Source of the DNA: Myroides indicus
Lineage (GTDB): Bacteria; Bacteroidota; Bacteroidia; Flavobacteriales; Flavobacteriaceae
Assembly (NCBI RefSeq): GCF_004364575.1
Contig: NZ_SOAG01000032.1
Location: 1-32,459 of the forward strand
DNA: 32,459 nucleotides
Reading direction: 5' to 3'
Positions 1-6,806 of the stretch are shown piece after piece; position 1 is the stretch's first letter; the number at the start of each line of letters is the position of its first letter. Position numbers and translations under genes: made by a program. Under the pieces are notes generated by a model. That model did no database searches, was not told the DNA's origin, and worked only from the letters and a program-made list of their open reading frames with translations.

Positions 1-390
1 TTTGAAGAACCGGGAGGTAATGGTAGAGAATTACAGCCAGGAACGCTAATTTCTGCGGCACAAACCATTTATGTTTATGCGAGTTCAGACAACGGTTTAT
101 GTACGGATGAAAGCAGTTTTACGATAGATTATGAAGATTGTCCTATTCCAAGAGGAATTTCTCCAAACGGGGATGGTAAGAATGATACTTTTGATTTATC
201 TCTTCACGGAGTACAGGATATCAAGATTTACAACCGCTGGGGTACTGAGGTTTATTCTCACGGAGACAGCTATACCAATCAGTGGTACGGACAAAACAAA
301 GATGGTAAACAGTTACCTGACGGAACGTATTACTATGTGATTCATGCACACGGTAAAGTGCGTACCGGCTGGGTACAGATAAATAAATAA
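1..390 (+). CDS. C-terminal fragment of a gliding-motility/T9SS type B surface protein
   Basis: The open frame runs from base 1 to a TAA at 388-390, so the gene starts upstream of the window and only 129 residues are visible. The last ~85 residues match the gliding motility-associated C-terminal domain (CHU_C / T9SS type B sorting domain). Visible hallmarks are CPIPRGISPNGDGKNDTF, then IYNRWGTEVY, then a glycine/aspartate stretch ending LPDGTYYYVI. In this family the domain directs export of large adhesins or SprB-like proteins across the outer membrane by the type IX system. The residues before it look like the end of an Ig-like or PKD-like repeat, which is inferred from composition only. 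What the missing N-terminal part does cannot be judged. A hairpin follows the stop codon. Confidence 0.88.
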   Translation, partial: FEEPGGNGRELQPGTLISAAQTIYVYASSDNGLCTDESSFTIDYEDCPIPRGISPNGDGKNDTFDLSLHGVQDIKIYNRWGTEVYSHGDSYTNQWYGQNKDGKQLPDGTYYYVIHAHGKVRTGWVQINK

Positions 391-409
391 TTTTGGTTAG
401 ATTATTTGG

Positions 410-456
410 TTATCCCCGGACAAGCATTTTGTAATTTATCGCTTGCCGGGGAATAA
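410..456 (+). terminator. Hairpin after the T9SS gene, probable terminator
   Basis: The arms TTATCCCCGGACAAGC (410-425) and GCTTGCCGGGGAATAA (441-456) pair almost perfectly around a 15-base loop. It lies 20 bases after the stop codon of the surface-protein gene. It lacks a clean T tract, so it may act as a transcript-end stabiliser rather than a canonical intrinsic terminator. Confidence 0.55.
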
Positions 457-643
457 CTTACTAAAAGGCAATGAAATAAAAACTATTTTATTGCTATTTA
501 CCAAGATTTTGAAAATACGTACAATTATGTATTTAAGATATTGGATTGTAAACTAATAATTTACTTAAACTTATCTTTTTTATAATTTTTAAAGAAATAA
601 ATTTTTCATCTGACAGATTTTTTGGATATATTTGTTTCAAATT

Positions 644-681
644 AGAAGCCGCTCTTAAAGAAGCGGCTTCTTTTATTTTTT
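644..681 (+). terminator. Strong Rho-independent terminator
   Basis: AGAAGCCGCT (644-653) pairs with AGCGGCTTCT (662-671) across an 8-base loop and is followed by a T-rich tail. It insulates the arginine-operon region from upstream transcription. A TATATTTG motif at 627-634 matches the TAnnTTTG promoter element only about 10 bases before the hairpin, so a very short transcript made of the hairpin alone is conceivable. Between 457 and 643 I see no gene. Confidence 0.75.
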
Positions 682-706
682 GAAATATGAAATTGTATGA
701 AAAAAA

Positions 707-739
707 TTTGCATATTTAAAAAATAATTACAAATATTTG
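707..739 (+). promoter_or_regulatory. Promoter of the arginine leader region
   Basis: TTTG at 707-710 is followed, 21 bases later, by AATATTTG at 732-739. This is one base from the Bacteroidota -7 element TAnnTTTG at a normal distance from a -33 TTTG. Initiation is predicted near 746, just ahead of the leader ORF at 763. I see no equally good promoter between 915 and the first arginine-operon ATG at 1005, so this may be the operon promoter. Confidence 0.5.
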
Positions 740-746
740 TGGCGCT

Positions 747-886
747 AAGTAGATAAAACAAAATGAAGAATCTTTTGAAAATATTTTTAACTTCAAGTCA
801 AACGTTGGTTTTGATAGGAAGATTCTATATATCTACTTTACGGCAATCACGGATTCGGGCATAATTTCATATAGCCCAACATTGCC
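747..886 (+). promoter_or_regulatory. Structured 5' leader RNA of the arginine operon (or a small RNA)
   Basis: Several complementary segments stack in one 140-base stretch. AAGTAGATA (747-755) pairs with TATCTACTT (830-838), and AGAATCTT (767-774) with AAGATTCT (819-826). TTGAA (775-779) can pair with TTCAA (792-796). GGCAAT (842-847) pairs with ATTGCC (881-886) and encloses GGGC (857-860)/GCCC (873-876). The candidate leader start codon falls in the internal loop between the first two stems. The fold was found by eye, without energy calculation. It could be a riboswitch-like leader, a ribosome-dependent attenuator, or a ~170-nt stand-alone RNA ending at the hairpin at 889-915. It does not resemble tmRNA, SRP RNA or RNase P RNA. 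Confidence 0.4.
763..864 (+). CDS. Possible arginine-rich leader peptide (33 aa) upstream of the arginine operon
   Basis: ATG at 763 sits in an AAAACAAA-ATG context typical of well-initiated Bacteroidota genes, about 17 bases after a predicted transcription start. The 33-residue product has a hydrophobic first half and ends LRQSRIRA. Arg occurs at residues 20, 27, 30 and 32. The last three are all CGG, within six codons (841-858), and CGG is used sparingly in the neighbouring genes. The stop at 862-864 precedes hairpins at 842-886 and 889-907 and the arginine biosynthesis operon at 1005. Small size, position and codon clustering are what is expected of an attenuation leader peptide. That role is inferred. 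It could also be a chance ORF overlapping a structured RNA. I know of no described bacterial family for it. Confidence 0.42.
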   Translation: MKNLLKIFLTSSQTLVLIGRFYISTLRQSRIRA

Positions 887-888
887 TT

Positions 889-916
889 AAACCATTTTCT
901 GTGGTTTTCTTTTTAT
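889..916 (+). terminator. Weak intrinsic terminator or attenuator before the arginine operon
   Basis: AAACCA (889-894) pairs with TGGTTT (902-907) around a 7-base loop, followed by TCTTTTTAT. The stem is only 6 bp, shorter than the other terminators in the window. That suits a conditional attenuator, but it also lowers confidence. An identical TGGTTT at 806-811 could compete for AAACCA, a possible though short antiterminator pairing. The following ~90 bases to the ATG at 1005 hold no other feature I can support. Confidence 0.4.
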
Positions 917-1004
917 AATCATTATTAGTTTAATTTTTTCGGTAGAATAAAAGCAGTTTTGTCATAATCTGACTTTTGTCTATTGATTTTTACTGCGGAA
1001 GCAA

Positions 1005-1685
1005 ATGAATCAAAACCAATTTATTGTTATTCCTGCAAATAGCACACATGTGAATTATGCAGAGCAAATTTGTGAGGAAATGGCTGAATCTGCCAAGGCA
1101 AGGGGAACCGGCATTGCAAGGCGAAAACCAGAATATGTAGCCAATAAAATGATTGAGGGTAAGGCTGTTATCGCTTTGTATAAAGACGGAACCTGGGCGG
1201 GCTTTTGCTATATAGAAACGTGGAGTCACGGAAATTACGTTGCTAATTCAGGACTTATTGTCAACCCTAAGTTTAGGAATGAAGGTTTGGCAAAAGCTAT
1301 AAAAAAGAGAGTTTTTGAACTGTCAAGAAATAAATATCCACAAGCTAAAGTATTTGGTTTAACAACAGGATTTGCAGTAATGAAGATCAACTCAGAATTA
1401 GGATATGAACCAGTTCCGTATTCAGAACTTACACAAGATGAGGCTTTTTGGAGGGGATGTGAAAGCTGTGTCAATTTTAAAATTTTGGAAAGTAAAGAAA
1501 AGAAAAATTGTTTGTGTACAGCGATGTTGTGGAATCCGGCAGATAAAGAAAAAGAACTGCGGATTAAAATTGATCAGAAAACGAAAGCAAAAGAGCGGTT
1601 AAATCGCATGCAGAAAAAATATTCTTTACTTAAAAAATTACAAGTAAAATTGAAAAAAACAGTCAAAAAAACATATCTATTTTAA
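1005..1685 (+). CDS. GNAT-family acyltransferase, candidate N-acylglutamate synthase
   Basis: This 226-residue protein is the first gene of the arginine operon, and its 3' end lies 6 bases before argG. The acyl-CoA binding motif A of GNAT enzymes is visible as VNPKFRNEGLAKAI (residues 86-99), preceded by the beta-strand core around AVIALYKDGTWAGF. The pathway encoded downstream needs an enzyme that acylates glutamate, and neither argA nor argJ is present, so this protein is the natural candidate for N-acetyl- or N-succinylglutamate synthase. That is inference from context and fold, because GNAT proteins are functionally diverse. Unusual features are a cysteine group (C152, C155, C169, C171) that could bind metal and a lysine-rich tail from residue ~181 to the end. 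The start is the first ATG of the frame, in an A-rich context. Confidence 0.8.
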   Translation: MNQNQFIVIPANSTHVNYAEQICEEMAESAKARGTGIARRKPEYVANKMIEGKAVIALYKDGTWAGFCYIETWSHGNYVANSGLIVNPKFRNEGLAKAIKKRVFELSRNKYPQAKVFGLTTGFAVMKINSELGYEPVPYSELTQDEAFWRGCESCVNFKILESKEKKNCLCTAMLWNPADKEKELRIKIDQKTKAKERLNRMQKKYSLLKKLQVKLKKTVKKTYLF

Positions 1686-1691
1686 ATTGAA

Positions 1692-2897
1692 ATGAAAAAT
1701 AAAAAAGTGGTTTTAGCCTTTAGCGGCGGATTAGACACAAGTTTTTGTGCAATATACCTGAAAGAGAAATTGGGGTTTGAGGTACATTCCGCTCTTGTTA
1801 ATACAGGTGGATTTTCGATAGAGGAATTAAATAAAATTGAAGAAAAGGCGTATAGTTTGGGTGTTGCTTCTCATACAGCAATAGACAAAACAGAAGATTA
1901 TTACAGCGATAGCGTAAAATATTTGATATTTGGCAATGTGTTAAAAAATGGGACCTATCCATTGTCGGTAAGTGCAGAACGCGTATGTCAGGCAACGGCA
2001 ATTGCAGTTTACGCAAGAAAAATAGGAGCGCAGGCTGTGGCACACGGAAGTACTGGCGCGGGAAATGATCAGGTACGTTTTGACATGATTTTTAATATTC
2101 TGATTCCGGATGTTAAGATTATCACTCCGATCAGAGATTTAAAGCTTAGCAGGGAAGAAGAAATAGAGTTTTTGCAAAAGCACGGTGTTGAAATCAATGC
2201 AGAAAAGGCAAAATATTCCATTAATAAAGGGCTTTGGGGAACTTCGGTAGGAGGGAAAGAAACCTTGACATCTTCTGAATATTTACCGGAAGAGGCTTGG
2301 TCAGTGCCCGTTACTAAACATTTGTCGGAAAAACTTGAACTTCAGTTTGTAAAAGGAGAACCAATTGCTCTTAACGGTATTTTTATGAAGCCCGTCGAGG
2401 TGATTCAGCAACTTCAGGATTTGGCGCAACCGTTTGGTATTGGCAGAGACATTCACGTGGGAGATACTATTATTGGAATCAAAGGAAGAGTTGGTTTTGA
2501 AGCAGCTGCACCTATAATTTTAGTAAAGGCACATCACACATTGGAAAAACATACCCTTACTAAATGGCAGTTGAGCTGGAAAGAACAATTGGGAGCTTTT
2601 TACGGGAATTATTTACACGAAGGACAATTTCACGATCCGGTTATGAGAGATATTGAGGCTTTCTTAACAAGCACACAGCACACAGTGTCCGGAAAAGTTT
2701 GGATAGAATTACACCCTTATCGCTTTGTGATTTTGGGTGTTGAATCGGAGCATGATTTGATGTCCGGGCAATTTGGCAGTTACGGAGAAATGAACAATGT
2801 CTGGAGTGGAGAAGATGTCAAAGGATTTTCTAAAATCTTTGGAAACCAAATAATGATTTGGCACAAGATAAATCAAAAAACACAGAGCGATGACTAG
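1692..2897 (+). CDS. argG: Argininosuccinate synthase
   Basis: Joins citrulline and aspartate with ATP to argininosuccinate, the penultimate step of arginine synthesis, in the cytoplasm. The N-terminal ATP pyrophosphatase loop SGGLDTS occupies residues 11-17. The citrulline/aspartate-binding segment HGSTGAGNDQVRF is at 118-130. Its 401 residues match the normal length of the family (~400). The sequence is of the divergent Bacteroidota type. It overlaps argC by 8 bases, which suggests coupled translation. The gene sits before argC rather than beside argH, the usual order in flavobacterial arginine operons as I recall it. Confidence 0.96.
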   Translation: MKNKKVVLAFSGGLDTSFCAIYLKEKLGFEVHSALVNTGGFSIEELNKIEEKAYSLGVASHTAIDKTEDYYSDSVKYLIFGNVLKNGTYPLSVSAERVCQATAIAVYARKIGAQAVAHGSTGAGNDQVRFDMIFNILIPDVKIITPIRDLKLSREEEIEFLQKHGVEINAEKAKYSINKGLWGTSVGGKETLTSSEYLPEEAWSVPVTKHLSEKLELQFVKGEPIALNGIFMKPVEVIQQLQDLAQPFGIGRDIHVGDTIIGIKGRVGFEAAAPIILVKAHHTLEKHTLTKWQLSWKEQLGAFYGNYLHEGQFHDPVMRDIEAFLTSTQHTVSGKVWIELHPYRFVILGVESEHDLMSGQFGSYGEMNNVWSGEDVKGFSKIFGNQIMIWHKINQKTQSDD

Positions 2898-3855
2898 AGT
2901 GGGAATAGTAGGAGGAGCAGGATATGCGGGAGGTGAGTTAATCAGATTGCTGTTGTTGCATCCTCAGGTCAAAATTGTTTTTGTGCAGAGTAAAAGCAAT
3001 GCCGGAAATTATTTATACGATGTGCATGCCGATTTGTTTGGTGATACCGATATGCAATTTACAAAAGAAATTAGTTCTGAAATAGATGTTTTGTTTTTGT
3101 GTTTAGGACACGGAAATTCCAAAGTTTTTTTACAGGAAAACAAAATTAAAAAAGGCATTAAAATTATAGATCTAAGTCAGGATTATCGCCTGAAAGCCAG
3201 TGCGGAAAATTTTGTTTATGGTTTACCTGAGCTGAATAAAACAATCATAAAAAATGCAGAATATATTGCTAATCCCGGATGTTTTGCAACAGCAATAGAA
3301 CTCGCTTTACTGCCTTTGGCAAGTAAAAATAAATTGCCGGATAATATATTTATTAATGCAATAACAGGTTCAACAGGAGCAGGGCAAAAACTTTCAGAAA
3401 CATCGCACTTTAGCTGGAGAGCAAATAATATTTCGGTGTACAAAGCATTTCAGCATCAGCATTTGGATGAAATTGGAGAAAGCTTGAAACAGCTGCAACC
3501 GGAGTTTAAGGGTAATATTAAGCTTATTCCTGAAAGAGGAGGTTTTACGAGAGGAATTTTTGCAAGTTTGATAGTTGAGTCCGAATTATCTGCGGATGAA
3601 TTGTACCAGTTATACGCTCTGTATTATCAAAATCATCCATTTACACATATCAGCTTAAAAGGGCTTGATTTAAAACAAGTAATTAACACTAATAAATGTC
3701 TGATTTCTATTGAGAAATACCAAAACGACCTATTGATTACAAGTGCAATTGACAATTTGCTGAAAGGCGCCAGCGGTCAGGCGGTACAAAATATGAATTT
3801 GATGTTTAATTTAGAAGAAACAACAGGGTTAAAACTTAAAGCATCAGCTTTTTAA
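2890..3855 (+). CDS. argC: N-acyl-gamma-glutamyl-phosphate reductase
   Basis: Catalyses the NADPH-dependent reduction of N-acylglutamyl phosphate to the semialdehyde, the third pathway step. The Rossmann nucleotide motif GIVGGAGYAGGE lies at residues 5-16. The catalytic cysteine is C131 in NPGCFATA. A conserved PERGGFTRGIFAS segment near residue 215 belongs to the C-terminal catalytic half. Length is 321 residues, normal for the short ArgC class. The start ATG lies inside the last codons of argG. If the downstream carbamoyltransferase uses succinylornithine, the substrate here would be the N-succinyl analogue, which the sequence alone cannot tell. Confidence 0.95.
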   Translation: MTRVGIVGGAGYAGGELIRLLLLHPQVKIVFVQSKSNAGNYLYDVHADLFGDTDMQFTKEISSEIDVLFLCLGHGNSKVFLQENKIKKGIKIIDLSQDYRLKASAENFVYGLPELNKTIIKNAEYIANPGCFATAIELALLPLASKNKLPDNIFINAITGSTGAGQKLSETSHFSWRANNISVYKAFQHQHLDEIGESLKQLQPEFKGNIKLIPERGGFTRGIFASLIVESELSADELYQLYALYYQNHPFTHISLKGLDLKQVINTNKCLISIEKYQNDLLITSAIDNLLKGASGQAVQNMNLMFNLEETTGLKLKASAF

Positions 3856-3867
3856 AAAGAAAATAAG

Positions 3868-5004
3868 ATGAAATTATATGATGTTTATCCTTTAAATCCC
3901 ATAAAAATTGTAAAGGGCAAAGGAACTTACGTTTACGACAACAAAGGACAGCAATATTTAGATTTATATGGCGGACATGCAGTTATTTCTATTGGACACA
4001 CACATCCACATTACGTAAAAAGGGTGGAAGATCAGTTGCATAAAATCGGGTTTTACTCAAATTCAATAGAGAATGTTTTACAACATCAGGTAGCCGAGTT
4101 ATTGGGAAAGGCTTCCGGATTGACAGATTATCAATTGTTTTTGTGTAATTCAGGAGCCGAAGCCAATGAAAATGCTTTAAAGCTGGCTTCTTTTCACACG
4201 GGAAGAAAGAAAGTAATTGCTTTTCACAACGCTTTTCACGGCAGAACTTCACTTGCGGTTTCAGCAACGGATAACACCAAGATTATTGCTCCGGTTAACC
4301 AAACAGACAATATTGTTTTTTTGCCATTTAACGATGAAGAAGCTTTGGAAAATACTTTTAAAATCAGCGGTTATGAAATTGCAGCGGTTATTGTTGAAGG
4401 AGTACAGGGAGTTGGAGGGATTCAGGTAGCTACGGATAATTTTTTAGCAAAAATCAGAAGTTTGACACAACAATACGAAGCTGTTTTTATTGCAGATGAA
4501 GTACAATGCGGATATGGGCGTTCAGGAGCTTTTTACTCAATAAATTCTAACGGTATTCAGGCGGATATTTACACAATGGCGAAGGGAATGGGCAATGGGT
4601 TTCCTGTTGGCGCATTGGCAATTACCTGTCAAATCAAACCTTGGTACGGACAGCTCGGAACCACTTTTGGAGGAAATCATCTGGCGTGTGCAGCGGCTTT
4701 GGCGGTTTTGGAAGTGATAGAACGCGATAATCTGATTGAAAATGCTGCTGTAATAGGAGCTTATCTGATTTCGGAATTAAAAAAAATAGACAAAATACAA
4801 GAAGTTAGAGGAAAAGGTTTGATGATAGGAATTGACTTGCCACTTGAGCTCAAAAATGTGCAAAGAGATCTGTTATTTAAAGATTACATATTTACCGGAA
4901 CAGCCAGCCCGAATGTAATCCGGTTGTTGCCGGCATTGAATTTAACCCAGTCAGATGCTGATTTATTTTTAGATAAGTTTACCAGCAGATTACAGCAATT
5001 TTAA
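3868..5004 (+). CDS. argD: N-acylornithine aminotransferase (PLP, class III)
   Basis: Transfers an amino group from glutamate to the N-acyl glutamate semialdehyde, giving N-acylornithine. It is a class III PLP aminotransferase of 378 residues. Visible features are the cofactor phosphate-binding NSGAEANE (residues 94-101), the PLP-ring aspartate D210 in FIADEVQCGYGRSG, and the Schiff-base lysine K239 in MAKGMGNGFPVGA. The family includes ArgD and AstC, which accept acetyl- and succinylornithine respectively, and many members accept both. The position between argC and argF' fixes it in biosynthesis rather than arginine breakdown. It starts 12 bases after argC. Confidence 0.94.
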   Translation: MKLYDVYPLNPIKIVKGKGTYVYDNKGQQYLDLYGGHAVISIGHTHPHYVKRVEDQLHKIGFYSNSIENVLQHQVAELLGKASGLTDYQLFLCNSGAEANENALKLASFHTGRKKVIAFHNAFHGRTSLAVSATDNTKIIAPVNQTDNIVFLPFNDEEALENTFKISGYEIAAVIVEGVQGVGGIQVATDNFLAKIRSLTQQYEAVFIADEVQCGYGRSGAFYSINSNGIQADIYTMAKGMGNGFPVGALAITCQIKPWYGQLGTTFGGNHLACAAALAVLEVIERDNLIENAAVIGAYLISELKKIDKIQEVRGKGLMIGIDLPLELKNVQRDLLFKDYIFTGTASPNVIRLLPALNLTQSDADLFLDKFTSRLQQF

Positions 5005-5014
5005 ATAATAACAG

Positions 5015-6013
5015 ATGAAACAATTTTTTTCCGTCAAAGATATATCTTCTATTTCTCAAGCCGTTAAAAGCGCTCTTGACTATAAACAAAATCCTTATAA
5101 AGACGAGAATTTGGGAAAACACAAAACCATAGGATTGATATTTTTAAATCCGAGTTTGCGCACAAGAATGAGTACGCAAAAAGCTGCTCTCAACCTTGGA
5201 ATGGATATATTGGTAATGAATATGACTTCAGACGGATGGGCTTTAGAAACAAAAGATGGTGTGGCAATGACGGGGAATACGGCAGAACACATTAGAGAAG
5301 CAGCAGCCGTAATGGGAGAATACTGCGAGGTGCTGGGGTTGCGTTCTTTTCCAAAATTGAAGGAAGCAGAGGAAGATTACAGTGAAGAATTTTTCAGTAA
5401 ATTTGCAGCGTATTGCGGTAAACCGATTATTAGTTTAGAAAGTGCAACTTTACACCCCTTGCAAAGCTTTACCGATTTAATTACGATTATTGAAAGTTTT
5501 GATTATCAGTATAATGATTTAAATAAACAATACTTTCCTTTTACAAAAAAACCTAAAGTAGTATTGACTTGGGCTCCTCACACAAAAGCCCTGCCCCAAG
5601 CAGTTCCCAATTCTTTTGCAGAATGGATGTGTCAGGCACAAGCAGAAGGCTTGGTAGATTTTGTCATTGCTCATCCTGAAGGATATGCTTTAAAAACAGA
5701 ATTTACAATAGGAGCAAATATCACAACGAATCAGGAAGAAGCTTTAAAAAATGCCGATTTCGTATATGTGAAAAACTGGTCGAGTTACGAAGATTATGGA
5801 AAAATAACTTGTACGGATAACTCATGGATGATTACGTCGGACAAATTAAAAGGCACAAACAATGCCAAAGTAATGCATTGTTTGCCCGTCCGTCGCGATG
5901 TTGTAATTGCCTCAGAGGTTTTAGACAGCAAGCAATCTATTGTCATACAGCAGGCTGGTAATCGCGTATGGGCGGCACAAGCTGTACTAAAACAAATATT
6001 GACAAAAGAATAA
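5015..6013 (+). CDS. argF': N-succinylornithine (N-acylornithine) carbamoyltransferase
   Basis: Carbamoylates N-acylornithine to N-acylcitrulline, the step that defines the transcarbamylase variant of arginine synthesis. The carbamoyl-phosphate loop is PSLRTR (residues 46-51), with HPLQ at 147-150 and HCLP at 288-291. The segment KALPQAVPNSFAEWM (191-205) closely resembles the proline-rich loop of the Bacteroides fragilis N-succinylornithine enzyme as I remember it. The residue that separates acetyl- from succinylornithine enzymes (Glu92 in Xanthomonas, Pro90 in B. fragilis) aligns with Ala90 in NTAEHIREA. A small residue here favours the succinyl substrate, but Ala is neither reference residue. 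Length is 332 residues. It is clearly not ordinary ornithine carbamoyltransferase. Confidence 0.92.
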   Translation: MKQFFSVKDISSISQAVKSALDYKQNPYKDENLGKHKTIGLIFLNPSLRTRMSTQKAALNLGMDILVMNMTSDGWALETKDGVAMTGNTAEHIREAAAVMGEYCEVLGLRSFPKLKEAEEDYSEEFFSKFAAYCGKPIISLESATLHPLQSFTDLITIIESFDYQYNDLNKQYFPFTKKPKVVLTWAPHTKALPQAVPNSFAEWMCQAQAEGLVDFVIAHPEGYALKTEFTIGANITTNQEEALKNADFVYVKNWSSYEDYGKITCTDNSWMITSDKLKGTNNAKVMHCLPVRRDVVIASEVLDSKQSIVIQQAGNRVWAAQAVLKQILTKE

Positions 6014-6022
6014 GATAGAAGA

Positions 6023-6805
6023 ATGAAAAATCTGACAATAGTTAAAATAGGAGGAAATGTAGTGGATGATGAATGTGCCTTATCTGATTTTATAATTGCA
6101 TTTTCTGAACTTGAATGCCCCAAAATTTTAGTGCATGGGGGAGGAAAGATAGCAACCCAAATAGCCGCTAAACTGGGAATAGAAACAAAGATGATAGAAG
6201 GAAGACGCGTAACCGATAAAAAAATGATCCCAATTGCTGTTATGGTATATGCTGGATGGATTAACAAGCAAATTGTTGCTCAACTGCAGGCCAATCAGTG
6301 TAACGCAATTGGTGTTTCAGGAGCAGACGGGCATCTGATTATAAGTAGTAAACGTTCAAAAGCACCTGTTGATTATGGATATGTAGGCGATTTTGAAGCA
6401 TCAGACGTCAATGCAAACATGATTCAGCAATTGCTTAATATAAAACTGACACCTGTTTTTTCGGCAATTACAGCAGATGCAAATGGACATTTGCTCAATA
6501 CAAATGCAGATACGATTGCTTCTAATATTGCTATTGCTTTGGCAAAGCAATATCGAGTTACTTTGATGTATTGTTTTGAACATAAAGGAGTTTTGGAAAA
6601 TATAAAGGATAAAAATTCTGTGATTTCCTCTATTGATAAAATCTCTTTTATGCAATTAAAAGCCGACGGAATAATCTCTGACGGAATGCTCCCAAAAATA
6701 GAAAATGCCCTAAACGCAATACACAAAGGTGTTTGTGAAGTGTATATTAAAAACACGGAAGATATTTTAGATAAATCCAAAGGAACAATCATTCATAATA
6801 AATAA
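6023..6805 (+). CDS. argB: N-acylglutamate kinase
   Basis: Phosphorylates the gamma-carboxylate of N-acylglutamate, the second pathway step. It belongs to the amino acid kinase family. The protein opens directly with the ATP-binding strand KIGGNVV (residues 8-14). HGGGKIATQIAAKLG and the substrate-side EGRRVTDKKM follow. It has 260 residues and no N-terminal extension. In characterised families the kinked N-terminal helix is what allows hexamers inhibited by arginine, and the short E. coli form lacks it and is insensitive. I therefore infer weak or no arginine feedback on this enzyme. It sits 9 bases after argF' and 1 base before argE. Confidence 0.94.
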   Translation: MKNLTIVKIGGNVVDDECALSDFIIAFSELECPKILVHGGGKIATQIAAKLGIETKMIEGRRVTDKKMIPIAVMVYAGWINKQIVAQLQANQCNAIGVSGADGHLIISSKRSKAPVDYGYVGDFEASDVNANMIQQLLNIKLTPVFSAITADANGHLLNTNADTIASNIAIALAKQYRVTLMYCFEHKGVLENIKDKNSVISSIDKISFMQLKADGIISDGMLPKIENALNAIHKGVCEVYIKNTEDILDKSKGTIIHNK

Positions 6806-6806
6806 A

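Noticed and set aside
3989..4267. Long minus-strand frames inside the arginine genes (also at 5794-6267 and 6424-6792)
   Set aside because: They lie wholly or mostly within argD, argF' and argB, whose motifs and lengths are clear. Their products have no recognisable domains.
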